Translations under genes and position numbers: made by a program
Shown: one piece after another, positions 6,548 to 13,458 of the stretch
How the letters are laid out: each line of letters opens with the position of its first letter
How positions within the stretch are numbered: position 1 is the first letter of the stretch
DNA from: JAJRRH01 sp047638815
GTDB lineage: Bacteria > Bacteroidota > Bacteroidia > Flavobacteriales_D > JABDKJ01
Assembly: GCA_047638815.1 (NCBI GenBank)
Contig: JBLIMR010000064.1
Coordinates: forward strand, 1-13,458
Length of the DNA stretch: 13,458 nt
Direction: 5' to 3'
Notes under the pieces: model-generated
The model's database searches: none
Told to the model about the DNA's origin: nothing
What the model saw: the letters and a program-made list of their open reading frames with translations, nothing else

Positions 6548-8131
6548 TTACGAACTGCAAGATAACATAGAACACCCAACTTTGTACTTAGCCCAATCAG
6601 GTCTTTTGGCAAACCATTTATGAAATTTAGGTTGTTCGTCATATGGGTTTTGAAGCAGTTTGTATAACTCATTGATCAATTGATAATTCCCTTCTTCTGC
6701 AGAATCTATTGCCAATTGAGCCATGTAGTTTCTTAGTACAAACTTTGGATTCGTCAAATTCATACTATTTTTTCTGCCATCATCGGTAGTCTCTTCAAGA
6801 TTTGTCCGAGTCAAATATCTTGTAGACCAAGAAATCCATTTGTCCTTGACGTCACCCCTTACTTCATCATTGTTATAGAATGCATCCATCAACTTATTGA
6901 GACATTCTTCAGGCTTGTCATTTATAGAGACATTGCTTAGATTTCTAAAAAAGATTGTCATGTCAGTTTCAATTAATTCCAAGTTGCTTTCGAGCGTACT
7001 TATCAGTGCATCATCACCCTGAACATCCTTAATTAGCCCAATCTTTTTCTTCATCATATCATGGTAACTCTTTTTGAACTCATGACCATAACGACTCAGT
7101 GCATCTTCGAGTGGTTTTGCATCTTCAATAAGAGGGTAGAGGGTGTTTGCTAGCTGAAACAAATTCCAATGAGCCATACTTGATTGTTGCCCAAAACGAT
7201 ATCTTCTGTTTTGTTTGTCAGTGGTATTTGGTGTCCAATTTTTATCGTAGTCTTCTAACCATCCATATGGCCCAAAATCTATTGTTAAACCCAAAATAGA
7301 CATGTTATCAGTATTCATTACTCCATGAACAAACCCAACCCTTTGCCATTCGATAATCATGGCTAACGTTTTATCTAGTACTGCATTAAAGAAGTCAATA
7401 TAACGTTGAGTTGACTTCAATTTTATTTCTGAAAAAAAATGTTTGATCGTATAATCAGTCAATTTTTTCAAATTCTCATGATCTCCTCTGCTTGCAAAGA
7501 TTTGAAAACTCCCGAATCGCAAAAACGTAGGAGCAACTCGGCATACTATTGCACCGGGTTCTAATTCAGAATTTCCATCATATAACATATCTCTCATCAC
7601 CTGATCTCCCGAGAGAGATAAGGAAAGGGATCTTGTTGTTGGAACACCAAGGTGGTGCATCGCTTCGCTACATAAATGTTCACGAACAGAAGATCTTAAA
7701 ACAGCAAGTCCATCAGAATTACGAGAGTATGGTGTTTTACCTGAGCCCTTCAATTGTAGAGAATACCGTTTATGATCTCTTTCAATTTCCATAAGATTTA
7801 TAGCACGACCATCTCCCAATTGACCAGCCCAGTTGCCGAATTGATGTCCTCCGTAACACATGGAGTAGGGTGCGGTATTCTCTAATACTCGAGCACCCGT
7901 AAAAATCTCTAAGAAATCACGAGACTCAATATCCTCGAAGGTAAAACCTAATTCCGAGGCCAATGCCGATGAAACATGGACTAATTTGGGATTTGATGGG
8001 ACCATAGGATCTACAAATGAAAAACAGGAGTTAAGAACCTGACGTGATTCCTTATTTTTTATAGGGTCACTGGGCAATTCCTTATTAAATGTATCATCTA
8101 CTTTTAAATTCATCGTATTAAATTTTTCCAT
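6548..8131 (-). CDS. selO: Protein adenylyltransferase SelO (YdiU/UPF0061)
   Basis: SelO is a pseudokinase-fold enzyme that transfers AMP from ATP to Ser/Thr/Tyr hydroxyls of target proteins; in E. coli it is linked to the oxidative stress response. The 527 residues carry the diagnostic blocks YGGHQFGNWAGQLGDGRA (93-110), LKGSGKTPYSR (127-137), HGVMNTDNMSI (269-279) and the metal-binding DFG (285-287). The C-terminus ends S-M-L-S-C-S-S, with C525 at the position that is selenocysteine in animal SelO and cysteine in most bacteria. Length is slightly above E. coli YdiU, mainly from about 25 extra N-terminal residues. The start could also be M7. The gene lies 91 bp downstream of the thioredoxin-fold gene on the same strand. 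Confidence 0.95.
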   Translation of the reverse strand: MEKFNTMNLKVDDTFNKELPSDPIKNKESRQVLNSCFSFVDPMVPSNPKLVHVSSALASELGFTFEDIESRDFLEIFTGARVLENTAPYSMCYGGHQFGNWAGQLGDGRAINLMEIERDHKRYSLQLKGSGKTPYSRNSDGLAVLRSSVREHLCSEAMHHLGVPTTRSLSLSLSGDQVMRDMLYDGNSELEPGAIVCRVAPTFLRFGSFQIFASRGDHENLKKLTDYTIKHFFSEIKLKSTQRYIDFFNAVLDKTLAMIIEWQRVGFVHGVMNTDNMSILGLTIDFGPYGWLEDYDKNWTPNTTDKQNRRYRFGQQSSMAHWNLFQLANTLYPLIEDAKPLEDALSRYGHEFKKSYHDMMKKKIGLIKDVQGDDALISTLESNLELIETDMTIFFRNLSNVSINDKPEECLNKLMDAFYNNDEVRGDVKDKWISWSTRYLTRTNLEETTDDGRKNSMNLTNPKFVLRNYMAQLAIDSAEEGNYQLINELYKLLQNPYDEQPKFHKWFAKRPDWAKYKVGCSMLSCSS

Positions 8132-8222
8132 TTTGGAGAAGAATCTTTTATTTTCCTAATAACGCGGTTATGAGCAACGAACCTCATGAAGTATTGTTCA
8201 ATAGATTCAAAAGTTAGTTAAA

Positions 8223-8831
8223 TTATTGTTCCTCTAAAAACTTAATGGCTTTATCTGCATCGAGATGATAGTTGTTAAATACAACCGTATCATTTTGATC
8301 AATAAAGATAAACCACGGTGTTCCTCCGGTTTTGTAATTATACATAGTACTGGATCTATTGCCTGTTTCCGAATTTCCAATATCATGGCCAAATGGGATT
8401 TTGAGATCATACTTCTGCTGAGTCTCCCGTAACTTATCTTTGGTGTTGACATGGGAACCTTCAAATACGGTTTGAATCGCAAAGAATTTCACATTCTCAT
8501 TTTCACAGAGTGCATCAACCATTTTTTTTAGCGCAGGCAATCCTCTGCTGTGACAGCCAGGACACCATGATTGAAAGCCATAGAGGACTTTAAATTTACC
8601 TTCATGATCAGATAATTGAATTGGAGACATTTCATTTCCCATGCCATCTATCCATTGAATGTCAGATGTCAATTCTGGCGCTTTATAGCCGTTAATACCG
8701 TACTTAGATTTTTGATCTTCCATGGTAAGGTTTGTTGTTTGTTGATGGTCCGAATTTCCAGTTGTAGAAATACTCGATAACGCAATAGCTAATATTGCAA
8801 CCAATGTAATTCTTTTGTAAACTGTTTTCAT
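8223..8831 (-). CDS. Exported thioredoxin-fold (TlpA/redoxin-like) protein
   Basis: This 202-residue protein starts with a basic stretch (M-K-T-V-Y-K-R) and a hydrophobic segment to about residue 20, consistent with a signal peptide or N-terminal anchor. No lipobox cysteine is visible. The thioredoxin fold follows. The redox motif W-C-P-G-C is at 89-93, the long insert at 120-160 is typical of TlpA/AhpC-like proteins, and the cis-proline is in G-G-T-P-W-F (P172), followed by a conserved strand and I-F-I-D. A role in periplasmic thiol-disulfide exchange is likely; the substrate is unknown. C109 lies outside the motif. The gene is 65 bp after the CNB-AlbA_2 gene and 91 bp before selO, so these may be one transcript. 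Confidence 0.85.
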   Translation of the reverse strand: MKTVYKRITLVAILAIALSSISTTGNSDHQQTTNLTMEDQKSKYGINGYKAPELTSDIQWIDGMGNEMSPIQLSDHEGKFKVLYGFQSWCPGCHSRGLPALKKMVDALCENENVKFFAIQTVFEGSHVNTKDKLRETQQKYDLKIPFGHDIGNSETGNRSSTMYNYKTGGTPWFIFIDQNDTVVFNNYHLDADKAIKFLEEQ

Positions 8832-8896
8832 AAGACCCTATTTATCATTTTAACAGAACAAATATCACTCGAAACAATCTAAAACTTTTTAAGTTA

Positions 8897-9796
8897 TTAT
8901 CGATCTTTAAATCTATCACTAATGTAAGTATAGATTGAACTTAAATTTAACTCAGCAGTACTGGGTCCAGATCGAGTATAAAAGTATTCATCATTTTGCC
9001 ATTTTAAGTAAACTGGTGAACGTGCTGGTCTGCAATCCACTCGGACAAGTTCCTGTTCATTAATCGTCACATGTTGTATTTTTATATATTGATTATTCAA
9101 TTCTCCCATGCTCGACTTAACTAAGGATGTGACATGAAGCATCATTTTATCGGTATTTTTGAATCGGTCATTTTCTAATCCTAAAAGTTGGCCCGAATCA
9201 TCAACACCAATAAGAAGTGTGCCTCCTGAAGAATTAAGGAATGCAGCTATAGTTTTTAGGCACGCAAGCTCGATGCGTTTGTCAAATTCATTTGTGTGTA
9301 TGTTCAAACGCAATGTTGACTTAAATTCAACACTATTGTCTTCGCCATTTTGAATCAAACTTAAGGTTGAACTTTGCTCTCTGTTTTGCAGAAAACCAAC
9401 AATTCTTTTAGCAAGAATTCTAACAATTTTTAACGATAGGGCTGCGGGAATATATTTTTCCTCGAAAAGTCTTGTTCCGCAAATAGAGATGAGCTCAACA
9501 TCTGTTTTGGCGATCACGATTCCTGTTCTGAATTCACCATGCAACAATCCAACTTCTCCAATTATTTCACCTTGACTCAGAATCTTCACATCATCATCTA
9601 CCAAAGTGAGTTCCAATTCTCCTTTGATCACATAAAACAAGAACCTAGGGCTTTTTTCTATTTCAAATAACATTTCTCCTTTTGCCAAATGCTTTGGGTC
9701 AATAATTTTGGAGACATGCTCCATTTCACCTTCCGAAAAATCGGAAAAAATAGGATTCTGTTTCAAGTGATTTGCCAATACGTTTTTATCGTTCAT
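8897..9796 (-). CDS. Cyclic-nucleotide-binding domain fused to AlbA_2 (Schlafen-like) domain
   Basis: The 299-residue protein has two recognisable modules. Residues about 12-130 form a CNB domain with a phosphate-binding cassette: GEIIGEVGLLHGEFRTG at 76-92, with E81 and R90 in the ribose- and phosphate-binding positions. Residues about 150-295 form an AlbA_2 domain. It shows S-V-E-F-K (155-159), then A-F-L-N-S-S-G-G-T-L-L-I-G-V-D-D (185-200) with G-x-L-L-G-L, and F-Y-T-R-S-G (272-277) near the end. AlbA_2 domains occur in transcriptional regulators and Schlafen-type proteins and are thought to bind nucleic acid. No membrane segment or signal peptide is present. It is transcribed divergently from a nucleotide cyclase, which suggests that it is an effector of that messenger. 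Confidence 0.88.
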   Translation of the reverse strand: MNDKNVLANHLKQNPIFSDFSEGEMEHVSKIIDPKHLAKGEMLFEIEKSPRFLFYVIKGELELTLVDDDVKILSQGEIIGEVGLLHGEFRTGIVIAKTDVELISICGTRLFEEKYIPAALSLKIVRILAKRIVGFLQNREQSSTLSLIQNGEDNSVEFKSTLRLNIHTNEFDKRIELACLKTIAAFLNSSGGTLLIGVDDSGQLLGLENDRFKNTDKMMLHVTSLVKSSMGELNNQYIKIQHVTINEQELVRVDCRPARSPVYLKWQNDEYFYTRSGPSTAELNLSSIYTYISDRFKDR

Positions 9797-9856
9797 TAGT
9801 CTTTCGTGAGATTAATATTATTGAATACAACTTTAAGAAATTTATTGATGCGACAT

Positions 9857-9884
9857 CAAATATAGTATGATCAGAAACACACAA
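9857..9884 (-). promoter_or_regulatory. Candidate promoter of the CNB-AlbA_2 gene
   Basis: TATATTTG (9864-9857 on the minus strand) matches TAnnTTTG exactly, with TTG 17 bp upstream (9884-9882). The predicted start near 9854 gives a leader of about 58 nt. The spacing is short for the class and AT-rich sequence makes chance matches likely. Confidence 0.4.
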
Positions 9885-10124
9885 TGTCACCAGATGTACA
9901 TCTCAACAAATTACTTAAATTAAGTTCATGCAATCAATAACTATAGAGTTTGTTACCTGTTGATGTATAAATTAATAAATATTTATTGGAAAATACCCCT
10001 TGTGCTAGCTAACTCAATTTACGTGCTAATATTTCATTGACATTTAAAATCTACTTAAAGTTTATGAACTAGATATTTCAAATTTATTTTACACGAAATT
10101 GAATCGTCAATTTGATATTAATCA

Positions 10125-10156
10125 TTGTTAACTAGGAAAGCAGATATTTAGCTTTG
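10125..10156 (+). promoter_or_regulatory. Candidate promoter of the cyclase gene
   Basis: TTG (10125-10127), a 21-bp spacer and TAGCTTTG (10149-10156) match the Bacteroidota consensus, with the same spacing as the promoter of the sulfate operon in this window. The predicted start near 10159 gives a leader of about 80 nt before the ATG at 10240. Confidence 0.55.
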
Positions 10157-10239
10157 AAATCTTATCTTTCCAGCATCACTTGATTATTGTCTGGGTTAGT
10201 CAACTCTCGGTTAAATAATTCAATTCACATATCTTCGAA

Positions 10240-11310
10240 ATGAAAAACATACATCTATATTTTAAACGAGTATTCAAACATATAGTAATATGGACTTTTG
10301 CATTTGCGTTTTTCACAATATTAAGAGAATATGGCCAGGTCGTTAAGGATGGTCTGTCTGAGCGTTTAACCTTGTTAGAACATATTCAATTTCAGGTTCT
10401 TACGGGATTAATTGCGGGAATTTTGTTTGGCAGCTACGCATATGTCATTGACAGATTCATGTCTCGAAGATTTTCATTTGGTCGTACGGTGCTAATAAGT
10501 AGCTTAGGTTATGTCGTGGTCATACTTTCATTAATCTTTCTCTCTTTCACCATGGTTAGTAATTTGATCGACACTAGCATGGGAAAAGAAGATCTCAAGC
10601 AATTTTTTGAAAGTGGTAATCACAGAGTACTGATCATTTTTTGCTTTGTTATTGGCTTCTTGATTGAATTCGTGCAAGAAATAGATAGGAAATTTGGCCC
10701 AGGGAATCTTTGGAGAATGCTCAAAGGTACCTACTATCATCCTATCCAAGAAGAGCGTGTACTTATGTTTCTTGACATGAGATCGTCAACCACCATTGCC
10801 GAACAATTGGGACACATGAAATATAGTAGGTTGGTACAAGATTGTTTTAAGGATATTAGTGTCATTGCTGATCACCAGGGTCAAGTATACCAATATGTAG
10901 GTGACGAAGCCGTGCTTACTTGGAAAGGGCAAACAGCATTCAATAACAATAATTGCGTGAACGCTTACTATGCTTTTTGTGATCGTTTAGAGGCACGCAA
11001 AGAATATTACATATCAAATTATGGGCTTCTACCGGAGTTCAAAGCTGGCATGAATGTCGGGATGGTCATGACTGCAGAAGTTGGAGAAATTAAAAGAGAG
11101 ATTGCTTTTCATGGAGACACCATCAATACAGCGGCAAGGATACAAGGAAAGTGTAATGAGTTAGGGTCTGACTTTCTAGCTTCTCGTTTGGTTATTGACA
11201 GACTTGCCGATGACGGTTCAATCGAAATGAATTCAGTTGGCGAATTAGAACTCAAAGGTAAAAATACTCGAGTTGAGATTCTAGCTATTGAAAGAATTGA
11301 GGGAAATTAG
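10240..11310 (+). CDS. Membrane class III nucleotide cyclase
   Basis: The 356-residue protein has four predicted membrane helices (about 14-28, 52-70, 84-110, 128-145) followed by a cytoplasmic class III cyclase domain (about 172-350). D179 in F-L-D-M-R-S-S-T and D222 in V-G-D-E are the two metal-binding aspartates. N296 and R300 in N-T-A-A-R are the transition-state-stabilising pair. The two base-selecting positions, Lys and Asp in classical adenylyl cyclases, are Q218 and E287, so the product (cAMP, cGMP or other) cannot be assigned. The helices could anchor or sense; no periplasmic sensor domain is visible. The gene is divergent from the CNB-AlbA_2 protein across a 443-bp region. A single homodimerising catalytic domain is expected. 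Confidence 0.9.
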   Translation: MKNIHLYFKRVFKHIVIWTFAFAFFTILREYGQVVKDGLSERLTLLEHIQFQVLTGLIAGILFGSYAYVIDRFMSRRFSFGRTVLISSLGYVVVILSLIFLSFTMVSNLIDTSMGKEDLKQFFESGNHRVLIIFCFVIGFLIEFVQEIDRKFGPGNLWRMLKGTYYHPIQEERVLMFLDMRSSTTIAEQLGHMKYSRLVQDCFKDISVIADHQGQVYQYVGDEAVLTWKGQTAFNNNNCVNAYYAFCDRLEARKEYYISNYGLLPEFKAGMNVGMVMTAEVGEIKREIAFHGDTINTAARIQGKCNELGSDFLASRLVIDRLADDGSIEMNSVGELELKGKNTRVEILAIERIEGN

Positions 11311-11378
11311 GTTCACTTTAGATTCTATTTATGAGCTGGTTTTATCCGTTGGGAATGATTGGGAATCAGAAAATATTA

Positions 11379-12428
11379 TTACATCTGAATATCATTGATA
11401 CTATCAAATGGAGCAGGAATCTTATCGGGATCTTCCTCAATAATTTGTAAAATATCTCTGGTAATTCCTCTAGAAATATTTGAAATAGGCACATCATTCG
11501 GGGTGCCTTCAAAAGGATTTTCACCGGCCAAACCTATTCGAAGCATGGTATTAAATACCCAAATCACAATGACAGTAAACGGAATATTGAACCAAATAAA
11601 ATAAGCGCTAATAATTGGGTGAGTCAACGTCAATTCTGCACCCATTTTAGTAAAGGCAGGAATGATTGCCAATGGCATTAGCCACATAAAAATATGAACA
11701 AAGTGATAACCTATACTCGCATACTGTTTTGGGTAAGGGAAGTTTTTAATTCTCTCCGATTTCCCTTGTAATGCTGTAAATTCATGTAACATTTGTTGTA
11801 AATTCAATAGGCTAAAATCCCACAGTTTTTTATCATCCGTTAACTGTCTCAAATGTTTTGACTGCAATGCAATTAAAGCATTTGGTTTGTTATCCATGGA
11901 TAGCACATAGTCCAAATCTTCTTGTGATAAGTGTGGTTTCAGTTCATCCTCCAGTGACTCCTCGAATTCAGGAACGTTGTAGGTCAAAACAGATTTTTTG
12001 TAAAGATCTCTATAATTTGCTTCCCATGTTTTTTTTGTCCTCATCGCATAACGTAACGCAGTCAGCCATGCGACATGTCGATGGACAATACTTTTGAGCA
12101 CATCAGTTTCATCTTTTTTGGCCTCAGCTCTATGCATATAGAAACTGTCTCTGAGTGTTATTGTGAACGACCGAGAAGAATTCACAATGCCACCCCAAAT
12201 TTTTCGTGCTTCCCATATTCTATCATAGGCGGCATTATTTTGAAAACCCACCAAAAAAGCTACGGCTGTACCTACAAGCCCAACTGGAGCCAAAGGAACT
12301 TGCAACCATTTTAAATTTAGCAATTCAAACAGAACTGTTATAATAGTAGCATAGACAGTAAAGAAAATAATTTCTCTTTTTGTCCACTTTAAAACACTCT
12401 TAAAGGGGAATCTTCTTTGTACGTACAT
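11379..12428 (-). CDS. Bestrophin-family anion channel
   Basis: This 349-residue membrane protein belongs to the bestrophin/UPF0187 family, pentameric channels for chloride or other ions. It starts with the family-typical M-Y-V-Q-R-R, then a first helix (about 19-38) and a second (about 44-62). The second helix runs into the signature G-F-Q-N-N-A-A-Y-D-R-I-W-E-A-R-K-I-W-G (61-79). Two more hydrophobic segments lie in the C-terminal half, followed by E-N-P-F-E-G-T-P-N-D-V-P-I-S, the acidic clasp segment after the last helix. I chose the ATG at 12428; an ATG at 12467 would add 13 hydrophobic residues not typical of the family. The gene converges with the cyclase gene. Bacterial homologues can be cation-selective, so the ion is uncertain. 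Confidence 0.88.
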   Translation of the reverse strand: MYVQRRFPFKSVLKWTKREIIFFTVYATIITVLFELLNLKWLQVPLAPVGLVGTAVAFLVGFQNNAAYDRIWEARKIWGGIVNSSRSFTITLRDSFYMHRAEAKKDETDVLKSIVHRHVAWLTALRYAMRTKKTWEANYRDLYKKSVLTYNVPEFEESLEDELKPHLSQEDLDYVLSMDNKPNALIALQSKHLRQLTDDKKLWDFSLLNLQQMLHEFTALQGKSERIKNFPYPKQYASIGYHFVHIFMWLMPLAIIPAFTKMGAELTLTHPIISAYFIWFNIPFTVIVIWVFNTMLRIGLAGENPFEGTPNDVPISNISRGITRDILQIIEEDPDKIPAPFDSINDIQM

Positions 12429-12639
12429 ACTTATTTTTTTATATAAAAACCAAAAAGTTAAAGACACGAAGTTAAAGCCAAAGAATTGAATTTACGACAA
12501 ACATTTGTAAGTTGTTATAGCTCGATAAACATGCTATGTTGAGGCCAAGTATTTAGGTTGTTTCGCGTTTGAGAGCTAGTAAAATATATTCTTAACATAC
12601 ATCAATACTTATGTTACTACAGTTCCATATTTTCGCAGG

Positions 12640-13096
12640 ATGAATAATGACTTTCGAATGGCTGGCAAGATATCTATTCAACTAGAGAAACAACCTAACG
12701 ATCAACAATTAAGAAATTAATAGTGATGCCTTTGGAACTGAGCCTTTAGGTAAATTACTCAGATCGCAATCCATTCCTGCTGCTATCGGAATTCTGGTTA
12801 TGTCCGTCTATGGTATAGTGGACACCATTTTTGTAGGACGATGGGTCGGAGCAATTGGTATTGGTGCTATCACTGTGGTCATGCCCATTACATTTTTAAT
12901 TTCCAGCATAGGAATGGCAATGCCAGTGCTGTTGTTGACGCTTTCAAAGCAAGGGTTCTTTCTTATTCCCTTGATATTGATTCTTCCATTTTATTGGGGT
13001 CTCTATGGCGTTTGGTTTGCGTTTCCAATCGCGGAGGTTGGCGCTGCGCTTATCACATTTATTTTCTTGAGAAAGGAAACTAGGAAGCTTGTTTGA
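12640..13096 (+). pseudogene. MATE-family efflux transporter, frameshifted and internally deleted
   Basis: From the ATG at 12640 the frame reads M-N-N-D-F-R-M-A-G-K-I-S-I-Q-L-E and reaches a TAA at 12718-12720. The next frame carries on with S-D-A-F-G-T-E-P-L-G-K-L-L and I-P-A-A-I-G-I-L-V-M-S, then V-Y-G-I-V-D-T-I-F-V-G-R-W-V-G, the conserved first helices of a MATE exporter. At about 12915 (S-S-I-G-M-A) the sequence jumps directly to the C-terminal helices (L-L-L-T-L-S-K-Q-G-F-F-L-I-P-L, then G-V-W-F-A-F-P-I-A) and a normal stop at 13094-13096. A complete MATE protein has about 450 residues and this has about 125 in the main frame, so roughly 300 central residues are lost. It cannot form a transporter. 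Confidence 0.85.
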
Positions 13097-13227
13097 TCGG
13101 AATTTGAGCTTTTGGAACGAATTATTTGTACCTAAGGTATGAGATTACTTTAATCGTAGATTAACGGCTTCCCAATGGAAACTGAATGTCAATTTCCTCA
13201 ATTCATTTGAAGCCAATCAATAATCAT

Positions 13228-13458
13228 TTAAAACGGATTGGAATATTCTGGATTTGTAGCGAAAGTTTCATCCGTAAGAGTATTGAGAAATGCAATTAAA
13301 TCTGCTTTATCTTGATCTGATAACCCCAAACCTGTAATCATAGTGTTTTGAATACCTGGATCAACAGTTGGAGAGTCCTGTATTCCTTCGTTATAATGAT
13401 CCAACACTTCTTCTAATGTCTCAAATCGTCCATCATGCATATATGGTGGCGTAAGTGC
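13228..13458 (-). CDS. Di-haem cytochrome c peroxidase/MauG family, C-terminus (partial)
   Basis: The frame enters from the right edge as A-L-T-P-P-Y-M-H-D-G-R-F and runs 76 residues to TAA at 13228-13230. P-Y-M-H-D-G-R-F-x-T-L-E-E-V-x-x-H-Y is the C-terminal signature of bacterial di-haem cytochrome c peroxidases. Its Met is presumed to be the axial ligand of one haem. The tail is family-typical: G-L-G-L-S-D-Q-D-K-A-D-L-I-A-F-L-N-T-L-T-D, then N-P-E-Y-S-N-P-F. Both CxxCH haem sites should lie outside the window. The product is expected in the periplasm; peroxidase versus MauG-like oxidase cannot be decided from this piece. Confidence 0.9.
   Translation of the reverse strand, partial: ALTPPYMHDGRFETLEEVLDHYNEGIQDSPTVDPGIQNTMITGLGLSDQDKADLIAFLNTLTDETFATNPEYSNPF

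Larger units (their letters stand above)
9797..10239. other. 443-bp divergent AT-rich control region
   Basis: No coding frame is convincing here. The region holds divergent promoter candidates for the CNB-AlbA_2 gene (9857-9884) and the cyclase gene (10125-10156). It also contains two short palindromes: ACTTAA-A-TTAAGT (9913-9925) and AATAAATATTTATT (9974-9987). At this base composition they may be chance. I see no tRNA, riboswitch or clear terminator. The length is large for two simple promoters, leaving room for operators or a small RNA. Confidence 0.6.

Noticed and set aside
6484..6556. 7-bp inverted pair AGTTCGT / ACGAACT flanking the end of selO
   Set aside because: It is short, 59 bp apart, one arm lies in the selO coding end, and no transposase is present; probably chance.
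8883..8895. Small hairpin AACTT-TTT-AAGTT after the CNB-AlbA_2 stop
   Set aside because: A 5-bp AT stem is too weak to call a terminator.
11349..11368. Tandem near-repeat TTGGGAATGA / TTGGGAATCA between the cyclase and bestrophin genes
   Set aside because: Only two 10-bp copies, no dyad or known element; likely chance.
1..13458. CRISPR arrays, tRNA or rRNA genes, insertion sequences
   Set aside because: No spaced direct repeats, cloverleaf pattern, rRNA sequence or transposase frame was seen on either strand.

Overview
The window looks like the chromosome of a member of the Bacteroidota. Three things support this. Base composition is low GC. Shine-Dalgarno sites are essentially absent, while several gene starts have the Bacteroidota promoter pattern TTG / TAnnTTTG. 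The gene set is also typical of the phylum: a sulfite reductase with a HEPN-like tail, a CysD/CysN/CysH/DUF2061 cluster, and thrombospondin-type-3 calcium repeats of the gliding or surface protein kind. I cannot name a genus.

Layout: (1) 1-5704, minus strand, is an assimilatory sulfate reduction operon. It reads DUF2061 membrane protein, cysH, cysD, cysN, sulfite reductase, preceded by an Rrf2-family regulator. Between the regulator and the operon lies a good promoter with a perfect 10-bp inverted repeat at the predicted transcription start. (2) 5758-6480 is a genomic scar. A remnant of an NAD(P)/FAD oxidoreductase N-terminus, with an early stop, runs in frame into an internal fragment of a calcium-repeat surface protein. 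(3) 6548-9796, minus strand, carries a CNB-AlbA_2 (Schlafen-like) protein, a secreted thioredoxin-fold protein and SelO, possibly co-transcribed. (4) 9797-10239 is a 443-bp AT-rich divergent control region. (5) 10240-11310, plus strand, is a four-helix membrane class III nucleotide cyclase that faces away from the CNB protein. (6) 11379-12428, minus strand, is a bestrophin-family channel. (7) 12640-13096 is a MATE efflux pseudogene with a frameshift and a large internal deletion. (8) 13228 to the right edge, minus strand, is the C-terminus of a di-haem cytochrome c peroxidase/MauG-type protein.

How the genes work together: CysD and CysN make APS from sulfate. CysH then reduces APS or PAPS to sulfite, and the ferredoxin-type sulfite reductase makes sulfide for cysteine synthesis. 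The four-cysteine Rrf2 protein is the obvious candidate regulator through the inverted repeat. The best candidate for an undescribed system is the divergent pair of a membrane cyclase with unusual base-selecting residues and a cyclic-nucleotide-binding protein fused to an AlbA_2 nucleic-acid-type domain. The architecture suggests a second-messenger circuit, loosely like Pycsar in its parts. Sequence alone cannot separate defence from ordinary regulation.
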